This document shows positions 57,421-64,000 of a DNA stretch of 64,000 nt, in pieces. The notes under the pieces were generated by a model. It was not told the DNA's origin, ran no database searches, and saw nothing but the letters and a program-made list of their open reading frames with translations. The stretch comes from DASQEH01 sp038237745 (GTDB lineage Bacteria; Actinomycetota; Actinomycetes; Propionibacteriales; Nocardioidaceae), in the NCBI GenBank assembly GCA_038237745.1, contig JBBRYJ010000010.1, forward strand, positions 62,001-126,000, in the 5' to 3' direction. The position numbers were made by a program, and so were the translations under genes. Within the stretch, counting starts at the first letter, position 1. The number at the start of each line of letters is the position of its first letter.

Positions 57421-59079
57421 GTGGTCGGTTCGAGATCTTCCGGGTGCCGGATGACCATAGCCACAGCGGCGGTGGCCTCCCTCGTCGCGGGGGCGCTGGT
57501 CGGCGGCGCGACAGCCGCGTCGACCGCAGCAGTCGCTCGTCAGAAGTCGGCGACGAAATCTTGGTCGAACGTCTCCCGTCCCGCAGCCCGGAGCGTGCAT
57601 GCGCCTGTCCCCACGCTGCGATGGCGAAGGTGCGTCGGTCGTCTCCAGTGTGCTCGAGCGAAGGTGCCCCTCGACTACGACCACCCCCACGGCCGGACGA
57701 CCACGCTGGCCATTGCTCGTGAGAAGGCGTCCGACCCGGCCAGGCGTATCGGCACGCTGTTCGTGAACCCCGGCGGTCCGGGGGGCTCCGCGACGGGTTT
57801 CGTGTCGTACGTCGCTCAGCATCTCGGCCGGCGCACGAGACAGCGCTTCGACATCGTGGGAGTCGACCCACGCGGCGTCGGCGGAAGTGCGGAGCTGGTG
57901 TGCCACGACCCGACCCCCCGAGGGGCGCCTCGGCAGCTTCATCGGCCCTTCCCGTACACGGTAGGGGAGATCGGGCGTTGGCTGCGGTTCGACGCCTATC
58001 TCGACCACATCTGCGCGGTGCACAGCAGTCCGATCCTCGACCACATGAGCACTGCTGATACAGCCCGTGACATGGATCTGGTCAGGCAGGCGCTCGGCGA
58101 CCGGAAGCTGACCTACTACGGGTTGTCCTACGGCACCTACCTGGGAGCCACCTATGCGGCCATGTTCCCCGACAACATCCGGGCGATGGTCGTCGACGGC
58201 GTCCTCGACCCGGTGGCGTGGGCGACGGGGCGCCACGGCAACGGACGGAAGGTGCCCCTGACCAGCCGGCTGCGAAGCGGCACAGGTGCCTGGCTGGCGC
58301 TGACATCCGCCTTCGCCGAGTGCGACCGGGTGGGAAGACCTCGATGCGCGTTGGCCGGCCAGGCGGCCTCCAAGTGGGAGCAGGTCATCGAACGGCTGAG
58401 AAGCGGTCCGGCGACCATCCAGGGATTTACCTACCAGTACAGCTACGTGGTCGGCCTCGTCCTGACGGCCATGTACAGCCGTGCTGTCTACCCAGCCCTG
58501 ATGCGGGTCATCGCCTTCTTCTACGAATCACTCTTCCCATCCCACAAGGCGGAAAGCCAACTCGAGCCAGGGCGGGCGGTCAGGTCGCTGAACGCTCTGA
58601 TCGACGAGAGCCACGCGACGCGTCCGTATGGCTTCGGGGCCCGGCATCTCGCGTCCTTCGACGGTATCGCCTGTTCGGACAGCGTGAACCCGTCGGACCC
58701 CAAGGCGTGGATCGCAGCGGCCCACCACACTGACCGGGTGTCGCCATGGTTCGGTGCTGATTGGACCTGGGCCAGCTCCGCATGCGCTGCCTGGCCCGGA
58801 TCGTCGGCCGATGCCTTCCGTGGGCCCTTCAAGGTGAAGACGTCGACCCCGGTGCTCGTTGTCGGGAACGCCAACGACCCCGCTACCCCGATCTCAGGTG
58901 CCCGGCGACTCAACGGACTGCTCGCCGGGTCGCGCCTTCTCACCCTTGACGGCTGGGGCCACGGAGCCCTGGGCGAGGGCCGCTGCCCCACGAGAGTGAT
59001 GCAGCGTTATCTGGTGCACCGCCGACTCCCCGTCGAGGGCAAGGTGTGCAGGCCGGCCACGCAGCTGTTCCCTCGTTAA
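57421..59079 (+). CDS. Exported alpha/beta hydrolase (tripeptidyl aminopeptidase-like)
   Basis: This 552-residue protein has a signal peptide (VASLVAGALVGGATAASTAA) and the SlpD/TAP-type alpha/beta hydrolase with oxyanion loop NPGGPGGSA, nucleophile Ser236 in YGLSYGTYLGATYA, and the C-terminal TAP_C part with NANDPATPISGARRL and the catalytic His in GWGHGALGEGRCPTRV. Relatives release tripeptides or other N-terminal residues outside the cell. AGGAGG directly abuts a GTG at 57415, so the GTG at 57421 with six-base spacing is more likely the start. Confidence 0.87.
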   Translation: MVGSRSSGCRMTIATAAVASLVAGALVGGATAASTAAVARQKSATKSWSNVSRPAARSVHAPVPTLRWRRCVGRLQCARAKVPLDYDHPHGRTTTLAIAREKASDPARRIGTLFVNPGGPGGSATGFVSYVAQHLGRRTRQRFDIVGVDPRGVGGSAELVCHDPTPRGAPRQLHRPFPYTVGEIGRWLRFDAYLDHICAVHSSPILDHMSTADTARDMDLVRQALGDRKLTYYGLSYGTYLGATYAAMFPDNIRAMVVDGVLDPVAWATGRHGNGRKVPLTSRLRSGTGAWLALTSAFAECDRVGRPRCALAGQAASKWEQVIERLRSGPATIQGFTYQYSYVVGLVLTAMYSRAVYPALMRVIAFFYESLFPSHKAESQLEPGRAVRSLNALIDESHATRPYGFGARHLASFDGIACSDSVNPSDPKAWIAAAHHTDRVSPWFGADWTWASSACAAWPGSSADAFRGPFKVKTSTPVLVVGNANDPATPISGARRLNGLLAGSRLLTLDGWGHGALGEGRCPTRVMQRYLVHRRLPVEGKVCRPATQLFPR

Positions 59080-59097
59080 ACGGTTCGCTAGGGCTCT

Positions 59098-59131
59098 CGC
59101 CCCGCACTACGACATGTCGTAGTGCGGGGCG
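59098..59131. terminator. Perfect 34-base palindrome between convergent genes
   Basis: Seventeen-base perfect arms centred between 59114 and 59115, GC-rich outside and with CGACATGTCG in the middle, lie between the hydrolase stop (59079) and the propeller gene stop (59150). It is placed as a bidirectional terminator. No strong T-run follows on either side. Confidence 0.7.
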
Positions 59132-59149
59132 CCTGCACCTGTTTCGTCC

Positions 59150-60493
59150 TCAAGGGAGCGGCGCGAAGCGGATACCTCGGTGGTACTCCCCACCGAAGTA
59201 GACGCCGTCGGTGACGAACCAGACACCGCTGGCAGTGGGAAGGACCTGGAAGCCACCCGACATCTGCGGCATCACGGGGTTCCAGTCGAGTGTCTTGCCG
59301 GGCACTGCGGCGACATCGTCGGGTCTCGCGTATCCACCGCCGTTCGGGTCGACGGCTCCGCCGCCCGCGCGGCGCAGGGCGCCGTCGTTGGCGAAGTCCT
59401 GACCGTACGGGTTCTCCAGCCAGCGGTTGTGGCCCTGGACGTAGATCGCTGCACCCGTCACCGCCACGGACTTCAAGGAGTCGCCGCCGGTGTAATTGAT
59501 CCAGGTCGGCTGGGTCGGGTTGAGGTTGGTGGTCTCGAACCGGCTCACCGAGTCGCAGAGCTGGTACCAGCGCTGACCGTTCTGGTACATGTAGCCGAAC
59601 GAGGCGAGCGCGAAGTACGAGCTGTCCGGCGAGAAGTCGACGTCCTGCACGTAGGCGATGGCGTTCCTGCGGGTCGAGGTGCACGACAGGGCCAGTGGCT
59701 CGTAGTTCCACGATGACAGCGTGGAGCCGGTGGCGCCGAGGTCGAGCATGAACACCCGGGGGCGGTCCTGGCCGTCGACGGTGGTGAAGTTGCCGACTGC
59801 CACGAGGTGCTGCCCGTCGGAGCTGATGTCGAACTTGAAGACCTGTGCTGCGCTGCTGTTGGGCAGTTGGCCGGCGACGATGTCGGAGATGTAGGGGGTC
59901 TGCTTGCCTGTGGTCGGGTTCAGCGCGACCAGTCTGCGGGTGAAGATCCCTGAGACGATCAACAGCCCGTCGTGCATCTCCATGTCACTGATCCGGCCGC
60001 CCTTGAAGGCGGGCTGGAAGGTCGGGTCGAGCTGGCCGGTGGCCAGGTCGAGCTTCGCCAAGGCCGCACGGGGTGTCCCGTTGACGTTCTTGAAACTGCC
60101 GCCGATGTACACGGAGGTGCCGTCTGACAACACGGACCAGACCTCACCGTCGAGCTGCGGAGCGAAGCCGGTGCTCACTTCACCTGTGGTGGCGGAGAAG
60201 GCGAAGACGTCCGAACGGTTGAACTGCACGGTGCGAGCGCCGTTCTCCACCTGGGTGAAGCGTCCGCCTACGACCATCTGGTCACCCGCCTCCGCGATCG
60301 AGTAGGCGATCGGCTTTGCCGACCCGGGCACCTGCACGAGCTGAGGTGTCCAGTCCACTGCGTCCGCGCTGACCACCACCGGCTGCGTGTAGTCGGACGC
60401 ATGTGCGGCCGGTCCGAGAAGGGTCAGTGACAGCAGGCCACCGAGAGCCGCCGCGAGCAGAAGCCGTGGAGAAAGAGCCGAGGTTGTACGCAT
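59150..60493 (-). CDS. Exported beta-propeller (delta-60-like repeat) protein
   Basis: The 447-residue protein has a signal peptide (LLLAAALGGLLSLTLLGPAAHA) and repeats of a delta-60-like propeller: MVVGGRFTQVENG, VYIGGSFKNVNGTPRAALAKLD, LIVSGIFTRRLVALNPTTG and LVAVGNFTTVDGQDRPRVF. The N-part of many large actinomycete surface proteins looks alike. The ATG at 60493 is chosen as signal-peptide start after AAGGA; the frame is open further upstream. No enzymatic motif is seen. Confidence 0.78.
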   Translation of the reverse strand: MRTTSALSPRLLLAAALGGLLSLTLLGPAAHASDYTQPVVVSADAVDWTPQLVQVPGSAKPIAYSIAEAGDQMVVGGRFTQVENGARTVQFNRSDVFAFSATTGEVSTGFAPQLDGEVWSVLSDGTSVYIGGSFKNVNGTPRAALAKLDLATGQLDPTFQPAFKGGRISDMEMHDGLLIVSGIFTRRLVALNPTTGKQTPYISDIVAGQLPNSSAAQVFKFDISSDGQHLVAVGNFTTVDGQDRPRVFMLDLGATGSTLSSWNYEPLALSCTSTRRNAIAYVQDVDFSPDSSYFALASFGYMYQNGQRWYQLCDSVSRFETTNLNPTQPTWINYTGGDSLKSVAVTGAAIYVQGHNRWLENPYGQDFANDGALRRAGGGAVDPNGGGYARPDDVAAVPGKTLDWNPVMPQMSGGFQVLPTASGVWFVTDGVYFGGEYHRGIRFAPLP

Positions 60494-60544
60494 AAAGGAT
60501 TGTTTCCTTGCTAGTGGGCCGTGGAGCACCGTCAATGAAGATTA

Positions 60545-60600
60545 CGGGTTTTCCCGGCTAAGACAGTATAAAACCCGAAACGATACTAAGTGTGAGTATT
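60545..60600. promoter_or_regulatory. AT-rich intergenic region with inverted repeats
   Basis: The 206-base gap between the propeller gene and the DUF4126 gene has an AT-rich core, rare in this window. CGGGTTTT (60545-60552) and AAAACCCG (60570-60577) are inverted arms, with an inner CGGG-TTTT-CCCG; ATACT (60583-60587) and AGTAT (60595-60599) are a second pair. It likely holds the propeller promoter and a regulator site, not a known consensus. Confidence 0.45.
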
Positions 60601-60686
60601 AGGCCACTCTGCGTAACCCTTTGCGAGCGGCGGCAGACCAGCGATTGGCCCTGGTTTGGATCACCCGGGACGGGCCTGCCGAGCCC

Positions 60687-60692
60687 TAGAGT
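60687..60692 (+). promoter_or_regulatory. -10 box of the DUF4126 operon
   Basis: TAGAGT lies seven bases before the GTG at 60700 and no ribosome binding site is visible, suggesting a leaderless transcript for the DUF4126, ATP-grasp and oxidoreductase genes. Confidence 0.5.
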
Positions 60693-60699
60693 GTCAGGC

Positions 60700-61287
60700 G
60701 TGGACCTCCTGCCTCTCGTACTCACGTCGGGTTGGGCCAGCGGGATCAACGCCTACGCGGTAGTCGCGCTGATGGGGCTCGTCGGGCGCCTCGCGGACCT
60801 TCAACAGGTGCCGGACGCCTTACAGCGTCCGGAGGTGATCGCCATCGCCGGCGGGATGTTCCTGGTCGAGTTCGTCGCCGACAAGATCCCCTTCGTCGAC
60901 TCGATGTGGGACGTCGTGTCGACCGTGGTCCGCCCCACCGTCGGCGCTGCCTTGGGCTACCTTCTTGCCGGCGACAGCGAGGCGGTAAACCAGGGCGTCT
61001 ACGCCGCGGCAGGAGGAGGGACGGCGCTCGCATCCCACCTCGTGAAGGCGGGTCTGCGTCTGGCGGTCAACGCGTCACCGGAGCCGTTCACCAATGTCGC
61101 CGTCTCCACAGGTGAGGACGCCACGGTGGCGGCCGTCGTCAGCCTGGCTCTCTACCATCCTTGGCTCGCGCTCACGATCGCTTCGGTCCTGTTCGTCTGC
61201 GGGCTCATCCTCGTCCTCGCGCTGTACCGGGTGGTCATCAGGGGATGGCGGCGTCGACAGGCCCGGTTGGCGGCCAACGGTGCCTGA
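60700..61287 (+). CDS. DUF4126 membrane protein
   Basis: This 195-residue protein has about five membrane helices and the DUF4126 signature LTSGWASGINAYAVVALMGLVGR plus EFVADKIPFVDSMWDVVSTVVRP. Function of the family is unknown. The GTG at 60700 is chosen because the family starts with the hydrophobic LLPLVLTSGWASG and because a -10 box is seven bases upstream. Its stop overlaps the ATP-grasp start by 8 bases. Confidence 0.85.
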   Translation: MDLLPLVLTSGWASGINAYAVVALMGLVGRLADLQQVPDALQRPEVIAIAGGMFLVEFVADKIPFVDSMWDVVSTVVRPTVGAALGYLLAGDSEAVNQGVYAAAGGGTALASHLVKAGLRLAVNASPEPFTNVAVSTGEDATVAAVVSLALYHPWLALTIASVLFVCGLILVLALYRVVIRGWRRRQARLAANGA

Positions 61288-62707
61288 AGCACCCACCCCC
61301 TCGGGCGAGTGGGAGCGGTACCTCTGCGCGCCGGTCACCGGCCGCAAGGTCATCTGTGCCTTCGAGGTGCTGGCCGGTCTGACTCACACCGTTGCAAGCC
61401 TCCGGCGATGGGGATCCGACCGGCCACTCCTGATCGCGGACGGTATCGGCACCGGTGCCGTAGTGACAGCAGCCGAGGCCGAGATCGAGATGCTGGAGGG
61501 GCCGGTCTTCCCGACCCTGACCGAGCAGGTCAGGGCCAGGATGAAGCCTTCCGAGCGGCTCACACCCTCCCTTGTGGCGGCCGTCGAGCGCTACGACACC
61601 GACCAGTCGGCCCTGTGGTGGCTGAGCCCGGTGACGCCGAACTCGCCATTGCTGGGCCGAGCGGTCCTCGGGGGTCGCCCGCCCAGCCAGGTGGCGCTCG
61701 AGAACAAGATCCTGGTCGACGGTCTCCTCGACGACATCGGTGCTCCCCGCTCGGCGAGCGTGAACGCCTCAGCGTCGTACGGCGAGCTGATGCGCGCCAC
61801 CCAGACAGTCCTCGAGGACACGGCAGCCGAGTCGGTGGTGTGGGCAGGTGACAGCCGAGACGGCATCAACGGCGGTGCCGACTACATCCGCTGGATCCGC
61901 ACCCCCGACCACGCCGTCGACGCTGCCTTGTTCTTCGCCACGCACTGTGACCGCGTCCGGGTCAGCCCGTTCCTGGAGGGTGTTCCGTGCAGCGTCCACG
62001 GCATCGTGCTCCCGGACGGCGTCGTGGTCCTCAGGCCGATGGAGCTGGTGTCGTTGCGCCGACCGGATGCGGGGAGGTTCTTCTACGGCGGCATGGGGAC
62101 GTCCTGGGCGCCCTGCGACCACGCGAGCAGGGAGATGTGCGAGCTGGCCCGGGCGATCGGTGGTCACCTGCGTCGGGCACACGGCTATCGGGGAGGCTTC
62201 GGCGTCGACGGGGTTCTCACAGCCGAAGGCTTCCGGGTCACCGAGCTCAACCCGCGCTTCAGTGGGGGGCTGAGTCGGCTCGCGAGCGCAGCCGACGGCG
62301 CCCACCTCGAGCTGGTCCACGTCAACGCGCTGATCGGGCGCGATGTCCGACGCTCGGCTCGCGAGGTGGAGGAGGATGCTCTGAGCCTGCTCGAGGAGAA
62401 CCACTTCGCTGTCGTGATGGGTATGTCCACGACGCCTGCCACCGACACTGTCGAGGTCTCCGTCAGGGCGGAAGGTTCGCGTCTGGTGGTCGCGACGGAT
62501 GGCGACGCGCTGGCAACCGTCCAGTGGGGACCCGCCGGAGTCGGCTCGTTCGTCCGCCTGACCGTCGGCGACGCGGTCGTCCAGCCGGGAGACAGATGTG
62601 CGCCGCTCGGCGTCCTCCTCTGCGAGTTCGCCGACCGTATGTGGGACACCGGCTTCGGTCAGGTCGAGATGGCGCCCGACGCCACGGGCCCGCCGGTCCG
62701 TGGCTGA
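61280..62707 (+). CDS. ATP-grasp ligase-like protein
   Basis: The 475-residue protein begins MPEAPTPSGEWERYLCAPV and has an ATP-grasp fold: VALENKILVDGLLDDIGAPRS at the start of the ATP-binding domain, VSPFLEGVPCSVHGIVLPDG and the metal-binding ELNPRFSGGLSR. The C-terminus is a beta-rich domain of about 90 residues. ATP-grasp ligases join a carboxylate to an amine or thiol through acyl phosphate; the substrates are unknown here. The overlap with DUF4126 and with the downstream oxidoreductase indicates a three-gene operon. Confidence 0.8.
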   Translation: MPEAPTPSGEWERYLCAPVTGRKVICAFEVLAGLTHTVASLRRWGSDRPLLIADGIGTGAVVTAAEAEIEMLEGPVFPTLTEQVRARMKPSERLTPSLVAAVERYDTDQSALWWLSPVTPNSPLLGRAVLGGRPPSQVALENKILVDGLLDDIGAPRSASVNASASYGELMRATQTVLEDTAAESVVWAGDSRDGINGGADYIRWIRTPDHAVDAALFFATHCDRVRVSPFLEGVPCSVHGIVLPDGVVVLRPMELVSLRRPDAGRFFYGGMGTSWAPCDHASREMCELARAIGGHLRRAHGYRGGFGVDGVLTAEGFRVTELNPRFSGGLSRLASAADGAHLELVHVNALIGRDVRRSAREVEEDALSLLEENHFAVVMGMSTTPATDTVEVSVRAEGSRLVVATDGDALATVQWGPAGVGSFVRLTVGDAVVQPGDRCAPLGVLLCEFADRMWDTGFGQVEMAPDATGPPVRG

Positions 62708-64000
62708 GGTCGCCGTCGTCGGTGCGGGTATCGGCGGGATGGCGGTCGCTGCGCGCCTGGCGAAGCTAGGCCACGGAGTGACGGTCTTGGAGCGCACCAC
62801 GGCAGCCGGCGGGTCACTGCACAGCGTCGAGCGTGATGGCTTCAGGTGGGACGCCGGTGTGTCCTCGACCAGCCTTCCGGCGGTGCTTCGTGACCTGTTC
62901 CGGAAGTCGGGTCGTCCCGTCGAGCGCTACCTCGACCTGGAGATGTCGACAACGGCCCGTCGCCACCTCTTCGCGGACGGAACGTCAGTCGACCTGCCGA
63001 CCGGATCGCGAGCCGACCAGATCCGCGCACTCGATGCTGGGCTGGGGCCGGGGGCGGGATCGGCCTGGACGGCGTTCGTCGACGCGCAGGCCGACATCTG
63101 GCACCGGTTCCGCCTCGGCTCGGGGGGGCCAGACGCCGGTTACGACGAAGGAGCAAAGCGGTCCGAGTCGCGCCTCCCGGTCCGGCGGTCCGTCGAGCGG
63201 CTCCTCGCCGACGCTCTGCCCGACGTGCGGCTCAGGCAGATGGCCGGACACCGGTTCACCGTGGGCGGCTCGAAACTGCGCGACGTCCCGGCGTACGCCG
63301 CGATGTACGTCTACGTCGAGCGCTCCTTCGGGGTCTGGACCTGTCCCAACGGGCTCGCGAGCCTCAGCTCTGCTCTCGTCGCCCGCCTCGCCGAGCGAGG
63401 CGTCGACCTCCACTACGGCGCGGAGGTGACGCGGATCAGGCATGCCGGCCACGTCACGGGAGTCGAGATCGGCCGTGGCTCCTTCATCCCCGCCGATGTC
63501 GTGGTGGCGGCGATCGACCCCTTGACCGTCTTCACGGAGCTCCTCCACGCGGGAGACACCGCGGCGGTGAAGGCGTTCCGGGCGGGCACGCAGGTCGAAC
63601 CTCCGGGCGTCACACATCTAGGCCTCTTCGGCGCGAACCCGGACGGGATCGCCGAGGAGCTCGTCCTGCCCACGGACCCCCCCACTGTCATCCACACCGG
63701 CGGCACCGCTCCCGCGGGGCACCGGGCCTGGACCGTCCGGCGACGTGGCGACTCGACCGACGACGTGCTCACGATCATGGCTCGACACGGTCTCGACGTT
63801 CGCGATGAGGTAGTGACCCACGTCGACAGGTCCCCGGCACAGATGAGTGCCGAGGCGGGCGGAGTGTCGAACACAAGCGCCTGGGACGGCTGGCGGGCCC
63901 AGCGGCGGCGGGTCAGGTTCGACAACCCGGTGCCGGGTCTGTATGTGCCGGCTGCAGCCCTGACCCCCGACGCGTCACTCCCCGAGGTTGTCTGGACGGC
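62700..64000 (+). CDS. FAD-dependent oxidoreductase, phytoene desaturase-like, partial
   Basis: The frame is open from the GTG at 62700 to the window end (over 430 residues). The N-terminus VAEVAVVGAGIGGMAVAARL is a dinucleotide-binding fold, followed by GHGVTVLERTTAAGGSLHSV and WDAGVSSTSLP, typical of CrtI/phytoene desaturase and amine oxidase relatives. The YGAEVTRIRHAGHVTGVEI region and the incoming C-terminal NPVPGLYVPAAALTPDASLPEVV, where such enzymes bind FAD, support this. The GTG overlaps the ATP-grasp stop by 8 bases. Substrate unknown. Confidence 0.85.
   Translation, partial: MAEVAVVGAGIGGMAVAARLAKLGHGVTVLERTTAAGGSLHSVERDGFRWDAGVSSTSLPAVLRDLFRKSGRPVERYLDLEMSTTARRHLFADGTSVDLPTGSRADQIRALDAGLGPGAGSAWTAFVDAQADIWHRFRLGSGGPDAGYDEGAKRSESRLPVRRSVERLLADALPDVRLRQMAGHRFTVGGSKLRDVPAYAAMYVYVERSFGVWTCPNGLASLSSALVARLAERGVDLHYGAEVTRIRHAGHVTGVEIGRGSFIPADVVVAAIDPLTVFTELLHAGDTAAVKAFRAGTQVEPPGVTHLGLFGANPDGIAEELVLPTDPPTVIHTGGTAPAGHRAWTVRRRGDSTDDVLTIMARHGLDVRDEVVTHVDRSPAQMSAEAGGVSNTSAWDGWRAQRRRVRFDNPVPGLYVPAAALTPDASLPEVVWT

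Overview
The window is chromosomal DNA from a high-GC actinomycete. The gene content and order (his and trp blocks, dnaE1, a T-box-controlled ileS, and the dcw cell-wall/division cluster with sepF, yggT and divIVA) fit the Propionibacteriales, probably a relative of Nocardioides; that placement is inferred from gene order and protein style. No rRNA, tRNA, CRISPR array, prophage or insertion sequence was recognised.

Region 1 (1-12.5 kb, mostly minus strand): hisD-hisC-hisB-hisH joined by 4-base overlaps, a small membrane protein, priA-hisF, a stress-type short-chain dehydrogenase behind a SigB/SigF-like promoter, then hisI, a Trp-operon membrane protein, an HGxxPAAW protein, trpC, trpB and the start of trpA. 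trpE, usually between hisI and the membrane protein in this order, is absent here. A LON-domain protein faces the other way and runs into a decayed DUF3352 gene next to an intact DUF2567 gene.

Region 2 (12.5-24 kb): dnaE1; a TetM/OtrA-like ribosomal protection GTPase preceded by an overlapping 36-codon upstream ORF with a strong ribosome binding site; an RluD-type pseudouridine synthase; lspA; a DksA/TraR protein with a histone-like Lys/Ala tail; then, divergently, a type 2 isoleucyl-tRNA synthetase behind a T-box leader.

Region 3 (24-43.1 kb, minus strand): the dcw cluster, read from mraZ through a 50-residue membrane protein, rsmH, ftsL-like, ftsI, murE, murF, mraY, murD, ftsW, murG, murC, ftsQ, ftsZ, pgeF, yggS, sepF and yggT to divIVA. 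Most junctions overlap. The mraZ promoter carries 10-base-spaced GTGG repeats that look like an MraZ operator.

Region 4 (43.1-56.1 kb): moxR-DUF58-transglutaminase (plus), DUF3040 (minus), an exported L,D-transpeptidase (plus), and a minus-strand mutagenesis block DUF6504-dnaE2-methyltransferase-dinB downstream of a perfect LexA/SOS-type palindrome.

Region 5 (56.1-64 kb): a YbaK-type deacylase, an anchored Ser/Thr/Pro-rich protein, an exported alpha/beta hydrolase, an exported beta-propeller protein behind an AT-rich promoter region, and a tightly overlapping operon of a DUF4126 membrane protein, an ATP-grasp ligase and an FAD-dependent oxidoreductase that runs off the window. Several genes across the window have a TANNNT -10 box 6-7 bases before the start codon, suggesting leaderless transcripts.
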